A DNA stretch of 64,000 nucleotides from NCBI RefSeq assembly GCF_016827605.1, contig NZ_JAEPJQ010000002.1, positions 744,001 through 808,000 of the forward strand, in the 5' to 3' direction. The notes below the pieces were generated by a model, which did no database searches, was not told the DNA's origin, and was given only the letters and a program-made list of their open reading frames with translations. Both the position numbers and the translations under genes were made by a program. The stretch's first letter is position 1; each line of letters begins with the position of its first letter. The DNA comes from Hyunsoonleella ulvae. GTDB lineage: Bacteria; Bacteroidota; Bacteroidia; Flavobacteriales; Flavobacteriaceae. Of the stretch, positions 17,023 to 24,688 are shown piece after piece.

Positions 17023-17174
17023 ACATTTATGAAAAACCGAAATCTGAATTGAAAAAAGGAACTTTAATAACATTTTCGATTGTACTAATTATACTTTCCT
17101 TTTGGCTCGGAATGAAAGTTGAGCGTGAATTAGCAAGTTGGGACGAAATCGGAAAACCGGTATTTGAAAAGTAA
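17016..17174 (+). pseudogene. Possible start-less fragment of a small membrane-protein gene
   Basis: An open frame of 52 codons starts at GTT in the core-like site and ends at TAA 17172. It encodes a hydrophilic start (ENIYEKPKSELKKG), one membrane helix (ITFSIVLIILSFWLG) and a short tail (VERELASWDEIGKPVFEK). No ATG is in frame before the helix; a TTG at 17049 could start a 41-residue product. The N-terminal pattern looks like a protein that would begin Met-Glu-Asn, with the start codon exactly replaced by the GTT junction. Either a decayed gene or a TTG-started small membrane protein. Confidence 0.4.
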
Positions 17175-17192
17175 ATAGATAAAATTAATTTC

Positions 17193-18083
17193 ATGAAAAA
17201 ATCAAATACAATCAAGAACTGTAAAATGATATTGCTTATGTCTCTATCATTTATTGTACTCAATTCATCAAAATGTTCTCAGCAAACAAAAGAATGCTTA
17301 ACCTCATATTCTGACTGTATTAAGGATTGTGATGACGAACTTTGCAAACTTAATTGTGGCGATTCATTTAAATCTTGTACTGGAACTAAGTACATTTTTC
17401 CTGTTCATTTCTGTGTTGTTACAAGTGCTTATACTGAATCCGATGAAGATATTATAGTACAGTTAAAAAAAGAAATTACAATTTTAAATAAGTATTTTAC
17501 TGCCGAAGATCCAAGTCAGCCAGATGGCAGAAGAAGAATTGTTACATTCAAATATAAATCAGCAAGTTTGTTTAGCGATATTGAAGCTATAGAAAGTGAT
17601 TTTCTAAATGAAATAACAAGTTCCACTAATTACGATAGATCTAAGAAAAATAGAATACAGAAAAAATTTAACGCTGAAACGAACAGACTTATTCGAGATC
17701 CAAAGGCAATTAATATATATATTTATGATAGCTGGAGTTCTTCTTCCTATTGGTCAAATAATGATGGACATGCTCGAAATAACTCGGACAGACCTTACAT
17801 TTTATTAGATTATGAACGTCTCGATCATAATCTAATGGCACCTGAAGAACATGAAATGGGACATGCATTTGGTTTAGCTCATGTTTGCAGTAATTTAACA
17901 AATAATATTATGAGAAGTTCAAGGAGGTATCCTGCAAATAATTCTTATTCGTCTGCCGATGCAGATGAATATATTGATGAATGTTCCCATGGAGGAGGCA
18001 CTCGAGAAGATGGATTCAATTCAAATCAGTGTAGGATAATTTTAGAAAACGCAAAAGATATTCACGATGCTCTTAGGTTGTAA
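17193..18083 (+). CDS. Secreted metzincin-type metalloprotease, cysteine-rich
   Basis: 296 residues. An N-terminal hydrophobic signal (MILLMSLSFIVLNSS) is followed by six cysteines within ~28 residues (35, 42, 46, 51, 55, 62), which suggests a small disulfide-bonded module. The catalytic site is canonical: HEMGHAFGLAH at residues 220-230 with Met-turn NNIM at 237-240. Lys before Cys28 makes a lipobox doubtful. It is probably secreted to the periplasm or medium; the substrate is unknown. It lies 18 bases after the small membrane-protein fragment and inside the cassette-like island. It shares only the zinc motif with the M43-type protease at the left of the window. Confidence 0.7.
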   Translation: MKKSNTIKNCKMILLMSLSFIVLNSSKCSQQTKECLTSYSDCIKDCDDELCKLNCGDSFKSCTGTKYIFPVHFCVVTSAYTESDEDIIVQLKKEITILNKYFTAEDPSQPDGRRRIVTFKYKSASLFSDIEAIESDFLNEITSSTNYDRSKKNRIQKKFNAETNRLIRDPKAINIYIYDSWSSSSYWSNNDGHARNNSDRPYILLDYERLDHNLMAPEEHEMGHAFGLAHVCSNLTNNIMRSSRRYPANNSYSSADADEYIDECSHGGGTREDGFNSNQCRIILENAKDIHDALRL

Positions 18084-18126
18084 AATTAAAATAATAAAAA
18101 GAGAAAAGTAGTTAAAAACTACACAC

Positions 18127-18139
18127 AACAATGAACTAA
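18127..18139 (+). repeat. attC-like half-site (AACAATGAACTAA)
   Basis: The same AACAATGAACTAA as at 16944, placed directly before the ATG at 18141. It is preceded by a small palindrome, GTAGTT/AACTAC (18107-18121). Only the left-arm element is present; the remainder of the site appears lost. Confidence 0.35.
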
Positions 18140-18140
18140 T

Positions 18141-18764
18141 ATGAAAACAAGATTAATCATAATAGCATTACTATCCTCTCAAATATTTTATTCTCAAATT
18201 GAGATTCAAGAGGATAACCTTACTATTGAATATATAAAAACTAAAAAGGCGAGCCAATTAATAGGTGCTGTAACTAACGTTAGAACAAAATCAAAGGAGA
18301 TAGTTCAATACAACATAAAAGTCAGAATTGAGATGATTGACAATAAGATAAGACCCTTTGATGTTAATAAATTCTCACTTATAGACCACCAAGCTAAAAT
18401 AAGATTAAGACCACTTAGTGTGACTTATACAAATTTTACGGACAAATGGTACTTTATTCAATTAATTAAAAATAAACCTAAGTATAAATCTTTAGAAGAT
18501 AGATACAAGCCAGATGTTAAAGATACATTTTTAGATTATGAATTTGAGGGAGTTAATAATATAATGACACCAATATGTTATGAAGCGTATGATGAATACA
18601 AAATAAGTTTTAAAAACCCAGATAAAGAATGTCATTTATCATATTTTGAACCTAAAGGTTTAAGAAAAAGAAATATAAACTTATATTTTCCTATGCAAAA
18701 AAGTGTAAAAAACGCTACTCTGTATTATGGATACATGAAAATTGTAGATATAAAATTAAAATAA
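18141..18764 (+). CDS. Secreted protein of unknown function
   Basis: 207 residues with a signal peptide (MKTRLIIIALLSSQIFYSQ). The mature part is beta-rich (YIKTKKASQLIGAVTNVRT, then RPFDVNKFSLIDHQAKIRL) and slightly resembles DUF4352-type Ig-like domains, but the match is weak. Two cysteines (ICYEAY and ECHLSY) could form a disulfide. Probably periplasmic or exported. It starts right at an attC-like half-site and is followed by the second copy of the ~105-nt structured repeat. No function is proposed. Confidence 0.6.
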   Translation: MKTRLIIIALLSSQIFYSQIEIQEDNLTIEYIKTKKASQLIGAVTNVRTKSKEIVQYNIKVRIEMIDNKIRPFDVNKFSLIDHQAKIRLRPLSVTYTNFTDKWYFIQLIKNKPKYKSLEDRYKPDVKDTFLDYEFEGVNNIMTPICYEAYDEYKISFKNPDKECHLSYFEPKGLRKRNINLYFPMQKSVKNATLYYGYMKIVDIKLK

Positions 18765-18793
18765 ATATTAATGAATACAAACTTAGGATGGCC

Positions 18794-18898
18794 ATAAGTA
18801 ATTGCTTCTTCTCGCCTACTTCTGAAAATCTGCAAGGATTTTCAGCTTGGTGTGTACTTGCAAAGTTTAAAGCTAACCCCCGCAACTACTCATAGACC
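18794..18898 (+). repeat. attC-like structured repeat, copy 2
   Basis: Closely matches 16385-16492, with near-identity over the first 37 bases. The pairing segments are kept: GTAATTGC (18798) with GCAACTAC (18882), CGCC (18813) with GGTG (18849), and a perfect inner stem CTGAAAATC/GATTTTCAG (18822-18845) around TGCAAG. Changes relative to copy 1 preserve pairing: CACC to CGCC still pairs with GGTG by G-U, and G-U in the inner stem becomes G-C. The outer core sites are degenerate (ACCATTATC where copy 1 has ACCGTTGTATC). Confidence 0.6.
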
Positions 18899-18926
18899 AT
18901 TATCAATAATTTTAACCTGAAAATTA

Positions 18927-19448
18927 ATGACGAATCGAACCTTAACCTCGCTGATTTTAAGAATAGCTGGAATTTATTTATTCACTAAAATTTTTGACCA
19001 TTTTGGAACTTATTTCTTTTCGGTTTACGGAACTGCAACAATGGCTCGATTTGATGAATTATTAAGTGAACCGATTGACAAATTCTATTTCACTGGAACA
19101 TTTTTGACAATTGCCAATACTGTTATTTCATTATTCCTTTTCATAAAAGCGGACTGGATTTCTAAGAAACTTGTAAAAAAGGAAAGTGATATCAAAACTG
19201 AACTGAACGTAAATTCACTGACCAAAGTGATTTTATTGACAGTAGGAATTATTTGGTTAGCAAAATTAATTTATTTACTTCCTGACTTGATTGAATATTG
19301 CGCAAAACTAATTTCAAGGCTAAATGGAAACGGAGAAATTGAATTGCCAAATTTTGCGATAGCGAATTATATTCTAAAAATGATTTTAACTCTAATTATA
19401 TTATTCCGGATTGAAAAAATATCGAATTGGATTGTAAAAAAGATATAA
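18927..19448 (+). CDS. Multi-pass membrane protein of unknown function
   Basis: 173 residues with about four membrane helices: LILRIAGIYLFTKIF, LTIANTVISLFLFIK, VILLTVGIIWLAKLIYLL and ILKMILTLIILFRI. A short charged loop (KKLVKKESDIKTEL) separates the pairs. No family is recognised, though small inner-membrane proteins of this kind are common cassette cargo. It lies in the island between the second structured repeat and an attC-like half-site. Codon pattern and length support real coding. Confidence 0.6.
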   Translation: MTNRTLTSLILRIAGIYLFTKIFDHFGTYFFSVYGTATMARFDELLSEPIDKFYFTGTFLTIANTVISLFLFIKADWISKKLVKKESDIKTELNVNSLTKVILLTVGIIWLAKLIYLLPDLIEYCAKLISRLNGNGEIELPNFAIANYILKMILTLIILFRIEKISNWIVKKI

Positions 19449-19457
19449 AATATGTTA

Positions 19458-19500
19458 TTTGACAAAGAACTGAGTTAAAAAGCAAGTATTTTTAAACCTT
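19458..19500 (+). repeat. attC-like half-site 3
   Basis: GACAAAGAACTGAGTTAAAA matches the element at 20195 almost base for base. TTAAAAA and TTTTTAA (19475-19495) can form a small stem. It begins ten bases after the stop of the membrane-protein gene. Confidence 0.4.
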
Positions 19501-19535
19501 TAGATATATTTCAGGACTAGACATTAAAGCAAACT

Positions 19536-20186
19536 ATGAGAAAAATTTCAATCTTAGCTCTTTCGATTATTTTGTTTGGATGTAGTAATGAACATGAAGA
19601 AATAATTAACACTTTCAATAGTTTTAATAAAGCCAATATTGAATTAAATGGAGAGAAGATTTATGAATTGACCAATTCAGAAACTCACAACTATTATAAT
19701 AGATTTTTGACTAAAATATTAAAATTAGATTCTATTGGAATAACCGAATTAAACTTAACTGAAAAAATAAATTTATTATCGGCAAGAGCAATAATCAAAG
19801 ATTCTGTATTAAAAAAAATAAGTCCAAAAGATTTAATGATTAAAATATATACAGAATTAAGTACTATGGACTCTACACAAATAAACGCAATAAAAGAGTT
19901 AGGAATTGCAAACATTCAAATTGAAAATAAAAAAGCTGTATGTGATTTTTTAATTAATGGAGATACCTTGTCACCTAGCGTTAAGTTGAGATTTGTAAAA
20001 GAAAATGAAAAATGGAAGTTTAATCCTTTATCAATGGCCGATTATACAGAAAAAAGACTTGAATTGATTTGTAAATACCACGGATTTAGCCACATGGATT
20101 TTATAGAATGGATTTTTTCAGCCTCAAATATGGAAAATAAAAAAATCAAGGAAATAAATGAAATTTGGAATCCAATAATTAAATAA
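19536..20186 (+). CDS. Lipoprotein of unknown function
   Basis: 216 residues. MRKISILALSIILFGCS is a clear lipoprotein signal with lipobox LFGC. The mature protein is helical and charged, with a fold that may be NTF2-like or DUF4878-like (LNGEKIYELTNSETHNYYNR near the start, then PSVKLRFVKENEKWKFNPLS). That resemblance is only suggestive. It is the last gene of the island, flanked by near-identical attC-like half-sites, and is followed by the convergent recQ. Confidence 0.65.
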   Translation: MRKISILALSIILFGCSNEHEEIINTFNSFNKANIELNGEKIYELTNSETHNYYNRFLTKILKLDSIGITELNLTEKINLLSARAIIKDSVLKKISPKDLMIKIYTELSTMDSTQINAIKELGIANIQIENKKAVCDFLINGDTLSPSVKLRFVKENEKWKFNPLSMADYTEKRLELICKYHGFSHMDFIEWIFSASNMENKKIKEINEIWNPIIK

Positions 20187-20187
20187 C

Positions 20188-20236
20188 TGTGCCTAACAAA
20201 GAACTGAGTTAAAAAACAAGTGCTTTTAGCTTAATT
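20188..20236 (+). repeat. attC-like half-site 4, right edge of island
   Basis: GTGCCTAAC followed by AAAGAACTGAGTTAAAAAAC. GCCTAAC fits the RYYYAAC inverse core of integron attC sites. The complementary start expected before its gene (GTTAGGCAC) is degenerate at about 19515. It ends 17 bases short of the recQ stop codon. Confidence 0.45.
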
Positions 20237-20252
20237 TTGATACAAAAGTGTA

Positions 20253-22457
20253 CTAATTCGCCACCTCACTAATAAATTTGATACGATATAAACGCAGTTC
20301 CTCATCATCATAATCGCCATCAAATTCTTCCATAGCATCTTCTATACTATCGGTATCTGATTCCATGAAGTAATCGTGGATTTCCTCTTGTTGATCTTCA
20401 TCTAGAATTTCATCAATCCAATAGTCTATATTAAGCTTGGTACCAGAATATACAATAGCTTCCATTTCCCTTATAAAATCTGGCATTTCCATACCTTTAG
20501 ACGAGGCTATATCATCAAGTGGTAACTTTCTATCTACATTTTGGATGATATATAGTTTATTGGCAGAATTGCTGCCTGTAGATTTTACTACCAAGTCTTC
20601 TGGCCTTGTAATATCATTTTCTTCAACATAATTAGCAATAAGCGCAACAAAATCTTTACCATATTTTTTGGCTTTACCATCTCCAACACCATGTACATTA
20701 CTTAATTCTGATAAGGTTATTGGATATTTTAAGGCCATATCTTCTAACGAAGGGTCCTGAAAAATAACAAAAGGTGGCACCCCCAACTTTTTAGCATTTT
20801 TTCTACGCAAATCCTTTAACATTGCCATTAGCGTCTCATCTGATACTCCGCCGCCGCCCTTGGCATTTGTTATAATACCCGAATCGTCTTGATTTTCATC
20901 AAAAACATGATCTTCGGTCATCATAAAAGAGGTAGGCTTTTTTATAAAGTCCTCCCCTGCTTTACTTAACTTAATTACACCGTAACTCTCGATGTCCTTT
21001 TTTAAATATCCAGCCACTAACAGTTGCCGTAATAAAGCCATCCAGTATTTAGAGTTTTCTTGTTTTCCATTTCCAAAAAATGGCTGTTCATTGGTTTTAT
21101 GGGAGTTTATTAATGCATTTTCCTTACCTACAATAACATTAACAAGATCTTTAGATTTGTATTTAGAATTTGTGCCTTTTACTATATCTAGAAGCACTTT
21201 AACATTATCTTTTGCCTCGGTCTGCTTTTTGGGGTTACGCACATTATCATCCATATCGCCACCTTCCCCAGTGGCATTATCAAATTCTTCCCCAAAGTAG
21301 TGTAAAATAAACTTACGCCTAGAAATTGATGTTTCTGCAAAAGCCACAACTTCCTGTAATAAGGCGTGTCCTATTTCTTGTTCTGCCACTGGTTTTCCAG
21401 ACATGAATTTTTCTAATTTCTCTATATCTTTATAAGCATAGTACGCCAAACAGTGACCTTCGCCTCCATCTCTTCCTGCACGCCCTGTTTCTTGATAATA
21501 ACTCTCTATACTTTTAGGTATATCATGATGTATTACAAACCGTACATCTGGCTTATCTATACCCATTCCAAAAGCGATAGTAGCTACCACAACATCTACA
21601 TCTTCCATAAGAAACATATCTTGATGGCTTGATCTTGTTTTAGCATCTAACCCTGCATGATATGGCACCGCTTTTATACCATTTACTTGTAAAACTTGGG
21701 CTAATTCCTCAACACGCTTTCTACTTAAACAGTATACAATACCAGATTTCCCTTCGTTTTGTTTTATAAACCTAATAATATCTACATCAACATTTTTAGT
21801 CTTTGGCCGTACCTCATAAAACAGATTTGCCCTGTTAAATGATGCCTTAAAAGTATTAGCGCCAGATATACCTAAGTTTTTAATAATATCTTCCTGTACT
21901 TTAGGCGTTGCTGTTGCTGTTAGTCCTATAATGGGAATATTATCTCCTATTCTTGCTATAATATGTCTTAGGTTTCTATATTCGGGTCTAAAATCATGTC
22001 CCCATTCACTAATACAATGAGCCTCATCTATGGCCATGAATGAGATTTTTACCGATCGTAAAAAATCTACATTCTCTTCTTTGGTTAATGATTCTGGTGC
22101 CACATAGAGTAACTTGGTTACACCATTTATAATATCTTCTTTTACACGTTTTACCTCGGTTTTATTGAGGGATGAGTTTAAAACATGAGCAATTCCGTCT
22201 TCATTGGAAACACCCCTAATAGCATCTACTTGGTTCTTCATTAGTGCAATAAGCGGAGAAACAACTATTGCAGTACCTTGTTCCATTAAAGCAGGTAATT
22301 GGTAGCATAACGACTTCCCGCCACCAGTTGGCATTATTACAAATGTATGATTACCGCCTAAAATACTTTTTATAACGTCCTCTTGAAGTCCTTTAAAATT
22401 ATTGAATCCGAAATACTTCTTTAATGCATCGTGCAAATCTGCTTTTGCAATAGACAT
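20253..22457 (-). CDS. recQ: ATP-dependent DNA helicase RecQ, zinc-cysteine-less form
   Basis: 734 residues. It unwinds DNA 3'-5' in recombination and repair. Helicase motifs are intact: MPTGGGKSLCYQLP (I), MAIDEAHCISEWGHDFRPEY (II and the aromatic loop), LTATATPKV (III), VVVATIAFGMGIDKPDVR (V) and QETGRAGRDG (VI). The RQC region at residues ~371-410 (FILHYFGEEFDNATGEGGD) lacks the four zinc-binding cysteines normally found just after YFGE. A winged-helix part and an HRDC domain (~565-640) follow, with an acidic tail containing many Asp and Glu. It is divergent from kdsD. Confidence 0.93.
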   Translation of the reverse strand: MSIAKADLHDALKKYFGFNNFKGLQEDVIKSILGGNHTFVIMPTGGGKSLCYQLPALMEQGTAIVVSPLIALMKNQVDAIRGVSNEDGIAHVLNSSLNKTEVKRVKEDIINGVTKLLYVAPESLTKEENVDFLRSVKISFMAIDEAHCISEWGHDFRPEYRNLRHIIARIGDNIPIIGLTATATPKVQEDIIKNLGISGANTFKASFNRANLFYEVRPKTKNVDVDIIRFIKQNEGKSGIVYCLSRKRVEELAQVLQVNGIKAVPYHAGLDAKTRSSHQDMFLMEDVDVVVATIAFGMGIDKPDVRFVIHHDIPKSIESYYQETGRAGRDGGEGHCLAYYAYKDIEKLEKFMSGKPVAEQEIGHALLQEVVAFAETSISRRKFILHYFGEEFDNATGEGGDMDDNVRNPKKQTEAKDNVKVLLDIVKGTNSKYKSKDLVNVIVGKENALINSHKTNEQPFFGNGKQENSKYWMALLRQLLVAGYLKKDIESYGVIKLSKAGEDFIKKPTSFMMTEDHVFDENQDDSGIITNAKGGGGVSDETLMAMLKDLRRKNAKKLGVPPFVIFQDPSLEDMALKYPITLSELSNVHGVGDGKAKKYGKDFVALIANYVEENDITRPEDLVVKSTGSNSANKLYIIQNVDRKLPLDDIASSKGMEMPDFIREMEAIVYSGTKLNIDYWIDEILDEDQQEEIHDYFMESDTDSIEDAMEEFDGDYDDEELRLYRIKFISEVAN

Positions 22458-22557
22458 AAATTTTTAAAAATTTAATAACTAATTAATATTATACCTTGTG
22501 TAGCTATAGACCATTAATTTAGCAATTCATATGGAGAGCCCTCATTCTTTTTTTCGT

Positions 22558-22565
22558 TAATTTTG
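22558..22565 (+). promoter_or_regulatory. -7 element (TAATTTTG) for kdsD-tatC
   Basis: An exact TAnnTTTG match after a T-rich tract in the recQ/kdsD spacer. It predicts transcription from about 22572 and a leader of ~90 nt before the kdsD TTG start. Confidence 0.5.
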
Positions 22566-22662
22566 CAAACGAAATTTGAATTTACAATAAAATTTTAAAT
22601 TGGCTATTGATAAAGATAATAAAATCTTTTATTGAGCACAATTACTTTAAAACTTATATATT

Positions 22663-23628
22663 TTGAATAGTAAAAAAGGGAGTATTGATACTGCTAAGCA
22701 AACTATTGAAATGGAAGCTAAGTCCATTTTAAATTTGTCTACCTTGATTGACGATAATTTTGCTGATGCCGTAGACCTCATTTTTAATTCTAAAGGGCGC
22801 GTTGTGATTACTGGTATAGGTAAAAGCGCCATAATAGCCAGTAAAATTGTGGCAACCTTAAACTCAACAGGTACTCCAGCAATTTTTATGCATGCTGCCG
22901 ATGCTATTCATGGAGATTTGGGATTGATTTTAAAAGACGATGTGGTAATATGTATTTCTAAAAGTGGAAACACACCTGAGATTAAAGTTTTAGTACCACT
23001 AATAAAAAGTGCTAATAACAAAATGATAGCTATTACGGGCAATACAGCATCTTTTCTGGGGCAACAAGCCGATTTTGTATTAAACGCTTATGTTGAAAAA
23101 GAGGCATGCCCCAATAACTTAGCACCAACAACAAGTACAACAGCTCAATTGGTAATAGGCGATGCCTTGGCAGTATGCTTGTTAGAAAAACGCGGATTTT
23201 CCAGCAACGATTTTGCTAAATACCACCCTGGAGGAGCGTTGGGTAAAAAGTTATACTTAAGGGTTCACGACATTTCATCAGTAAACCAAAAACCAAAAGT
23301 AAATACCGATGCGAGTATTAAAGATGTAATTGTTGAAATTTCTGAAAAACTACTGGGTGTTACCGCTGTAGTGGAAAACAATACCATTGTAGGCGTAATT
23401 ACCGATGGTGATTTACGTAGAATGTTAAGTAAAACTGATGATTTTAGTGATTTAACAGCAAAAGATATTATGAGTAAAAACCCCAAGCGCATCGCTTCAG
23501 ATGCCATGGCCATAGACGCCAAAGAAATAATGGAAGACTTTGGAATTACACAATTACTCGTTGAGGATCATGGAAATTACGAAGGCGTTATTCATTTACA
23601 CGATCTCGTAAAAGAAGGAATTATATAA
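22663..23628 (+). CDS. kdsD: Arabinose-5-phosphate isomerase KdsD (KpsF/GutQ family)
   Basis: 321 residues, the family length. It converts ribulose-5-phosphate to arabinose-5-phosphate, the first step of Kdo synthesis for lipopolysaccharide. The SIS domain (~15-190) has VVITGIGKSA, STGTPAIFMHAADAIHGDLG, CISKSGNTPEIKVL and the conserved YHPGGALGKKL. Two CBS domains follow (~205-320) with GVITDGDLRRML. The start is TTG, since an ATG start at 22711 would remove residues aligned with the E. coli protein. It overlaps tatC by one base (TAATG). The Kdo role fits with lptB nearby. Confidence 0.93.
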   Translation: MNSKKGSIDTAKQTIEMEAKSILNLSTLIDDNFADAVDLIFNSKGRVVITGIGKSAIIASKIVATLNSTGTPAIFMHAADAIHGDLGLILKDDVVICISKSGNTPEIKVLVPLIKSANNKMIAITGNTASFLGQQADFVLNAYVEKEACPNNLAPTTSTTAQLVIGDALAVCLLEKRGFSSNDFAKYHPGGALGKKLYLRVHDISSVNQKPKVNTDASIKDVIVEISEKLLGVTAVVENNTIVGVITDGDLRRMLSKTDDFSDLTAKDIMSKNPKRIASDAMAIDAKEIMEDFGITQLLVEDHGNYEGVIHLHDLVKEGII

Positions 23629-24449
23629 TGGCAAAGAAAGATGTAAATGAGATGTCTTTTCTAGATCATCTTGAAGAATTACGATGGCATTTAATACGAT
23701 GTGTAGTGGCAGTAATGATTGCAGCTACGGTAGCTTTTCTTTTAAAAAGTTTCATTTTTGAGACGCTAATTTTTGGTCCATCAAAATCTAATTTCCTAAC
23801 CTACGATTTACTGTGTAAGGCTTCACAGTTATTAGGTTTTGATAGCTTTTGTAATACTGAATTTGATTTTGAAGTACAAAGTAGAACCATGGCAGGCCAA
23901 TTCTCTGCCCATATTTGGACTTCCATAACCTTTGGGTTTATCATAGCCTTTCCGTATGTAATCTTTGAGCTATGGCGGTTTATTAGCCCTGCAATGCACG
24001 AAAACGAACGTAAACATTCTAAAGGTTTTATCATTATTTCATCGTTACTATTCTTTTTGGGTGTACTTTTTGGGTACTACATTATCTGCCCATTATCCAT
24101 AAACTTTTTAGGTACTTACTCTGTAGCAGATAAAGTGCATAACGATTTCGACCTAAACAGTTATATAGGTCTTATTCGAGCATCTGTACTGGCATCTGGA
24201 TTAATATTTGAACTCCCCATCATTATATATTTCCTAACAAAAGTTGGTATTGTAACTCCTGAAATTCTAAAAACCTACAGAAAATATGCTTTAGTAGTAG
24301 TACTAATTTTAGCAGCAATTATAACGCCACCAGATATCGCAAGTCAAGTTATTGTTGCCATTCCTATTTTAATCTTATACCAAATAAGCATCTATATTTC
24401 TAAAATAGTAGTAAAAAAACAACGTAAAAGAGCTAAAGCAAATGGGTAA
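23628..24449 (+). CDS. tatC: Twin-arginine translocase subunit TatC
   Basis: 273 residues with six predicted membrane helices. The conserved FLDHLEELRWHLIRC N-terminus, which contacts the twin-arginine signal, and the IAFPYVIFELWRFISPAM segment are present, as is APD-like ITPPDIASQV near the last helices. TatC recognises folded Tat substrates at the inner membrane. It has an insertion between helices 1 and 2 (CKASQLLGFDSFC) with two cysteines, common in Bacteroidota. Translation is probably coupled to kdsD through TAATG. Confidence 0.96.
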   Translation: MAKKDVNEMSFLDHLEELRWHLIRCVVAVMIAATVAFLLKSFIFETLIFGPSKSNFLTYDLLCKASQLLGFDSFCNTEFDFEVQSRTMAGQFSAHIWTSITFGFIIAFPYVIFELWRFISPAMHENERKHSKGFIIISSLLFFLGVLFGYYIICPLSINFLGTYSVADKVHNDFDLNSYIGLIRASVLASGLIFELPIIIYFLTKVGIVTPEILKTYRKYALVVVLILAAIITPPDIASQVIVAIPILILYQISIYISKIVVKKQRKRAKANG

Positions 24450-24458
24450 TATCATTGT

Positions 24459-24542
24459 GGCGTTACCCGTAAAGGGTCGGGCTTTCACTACTCAATCCCT
24501 CCTACGTCGGGGATTTCAAACATGCCGTTCAATCCCTAACGC
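24459..24542. repeat. GC-richer palindromic REP-like element
   Basis: An 84-base block whose ends pair (GGCGTTA at 24459 with TAACGC at 24537). It has internal pairs CCC/GGG around GTAAA and AATCCC (24494)/GGGGATT (24509). It is markedly more GC-rich than its surroundings and lies in the tatC-lptB spacer. It resembles the short intergenic palindromic repeats scattered through many Bacteroidota genomes. Only this copy occurs in the window. Confidence 0.5.
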
Positions 24543-24688
24543 ACCTATCCGCAAACAAGAAGCTTAAATCAAAGTTATATACAAATTAACAAAAGTCTAG
24601 TTCTTATAAAAAGCAACAAAACCGTTAACAAAACGTTATACAAACACAACAATTTCCAGAATTAACTAAAATTTCCGTAATTGCACCC

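Noticed and set aside
15250-20252. Retron, phage-defence or toxin-antitoxin system in the island
   Set aside because: No reverse transcriptase, nuclease, TIR, HEPN, NTPase or toxin motif was seen in any of the proteins.
24459-24542. Riboswitch or tRNA
   Set aside because: No cloverleaf, anticodon or known aptamer core could be drawn; the simple nested palindromes fit a REP-like element better.
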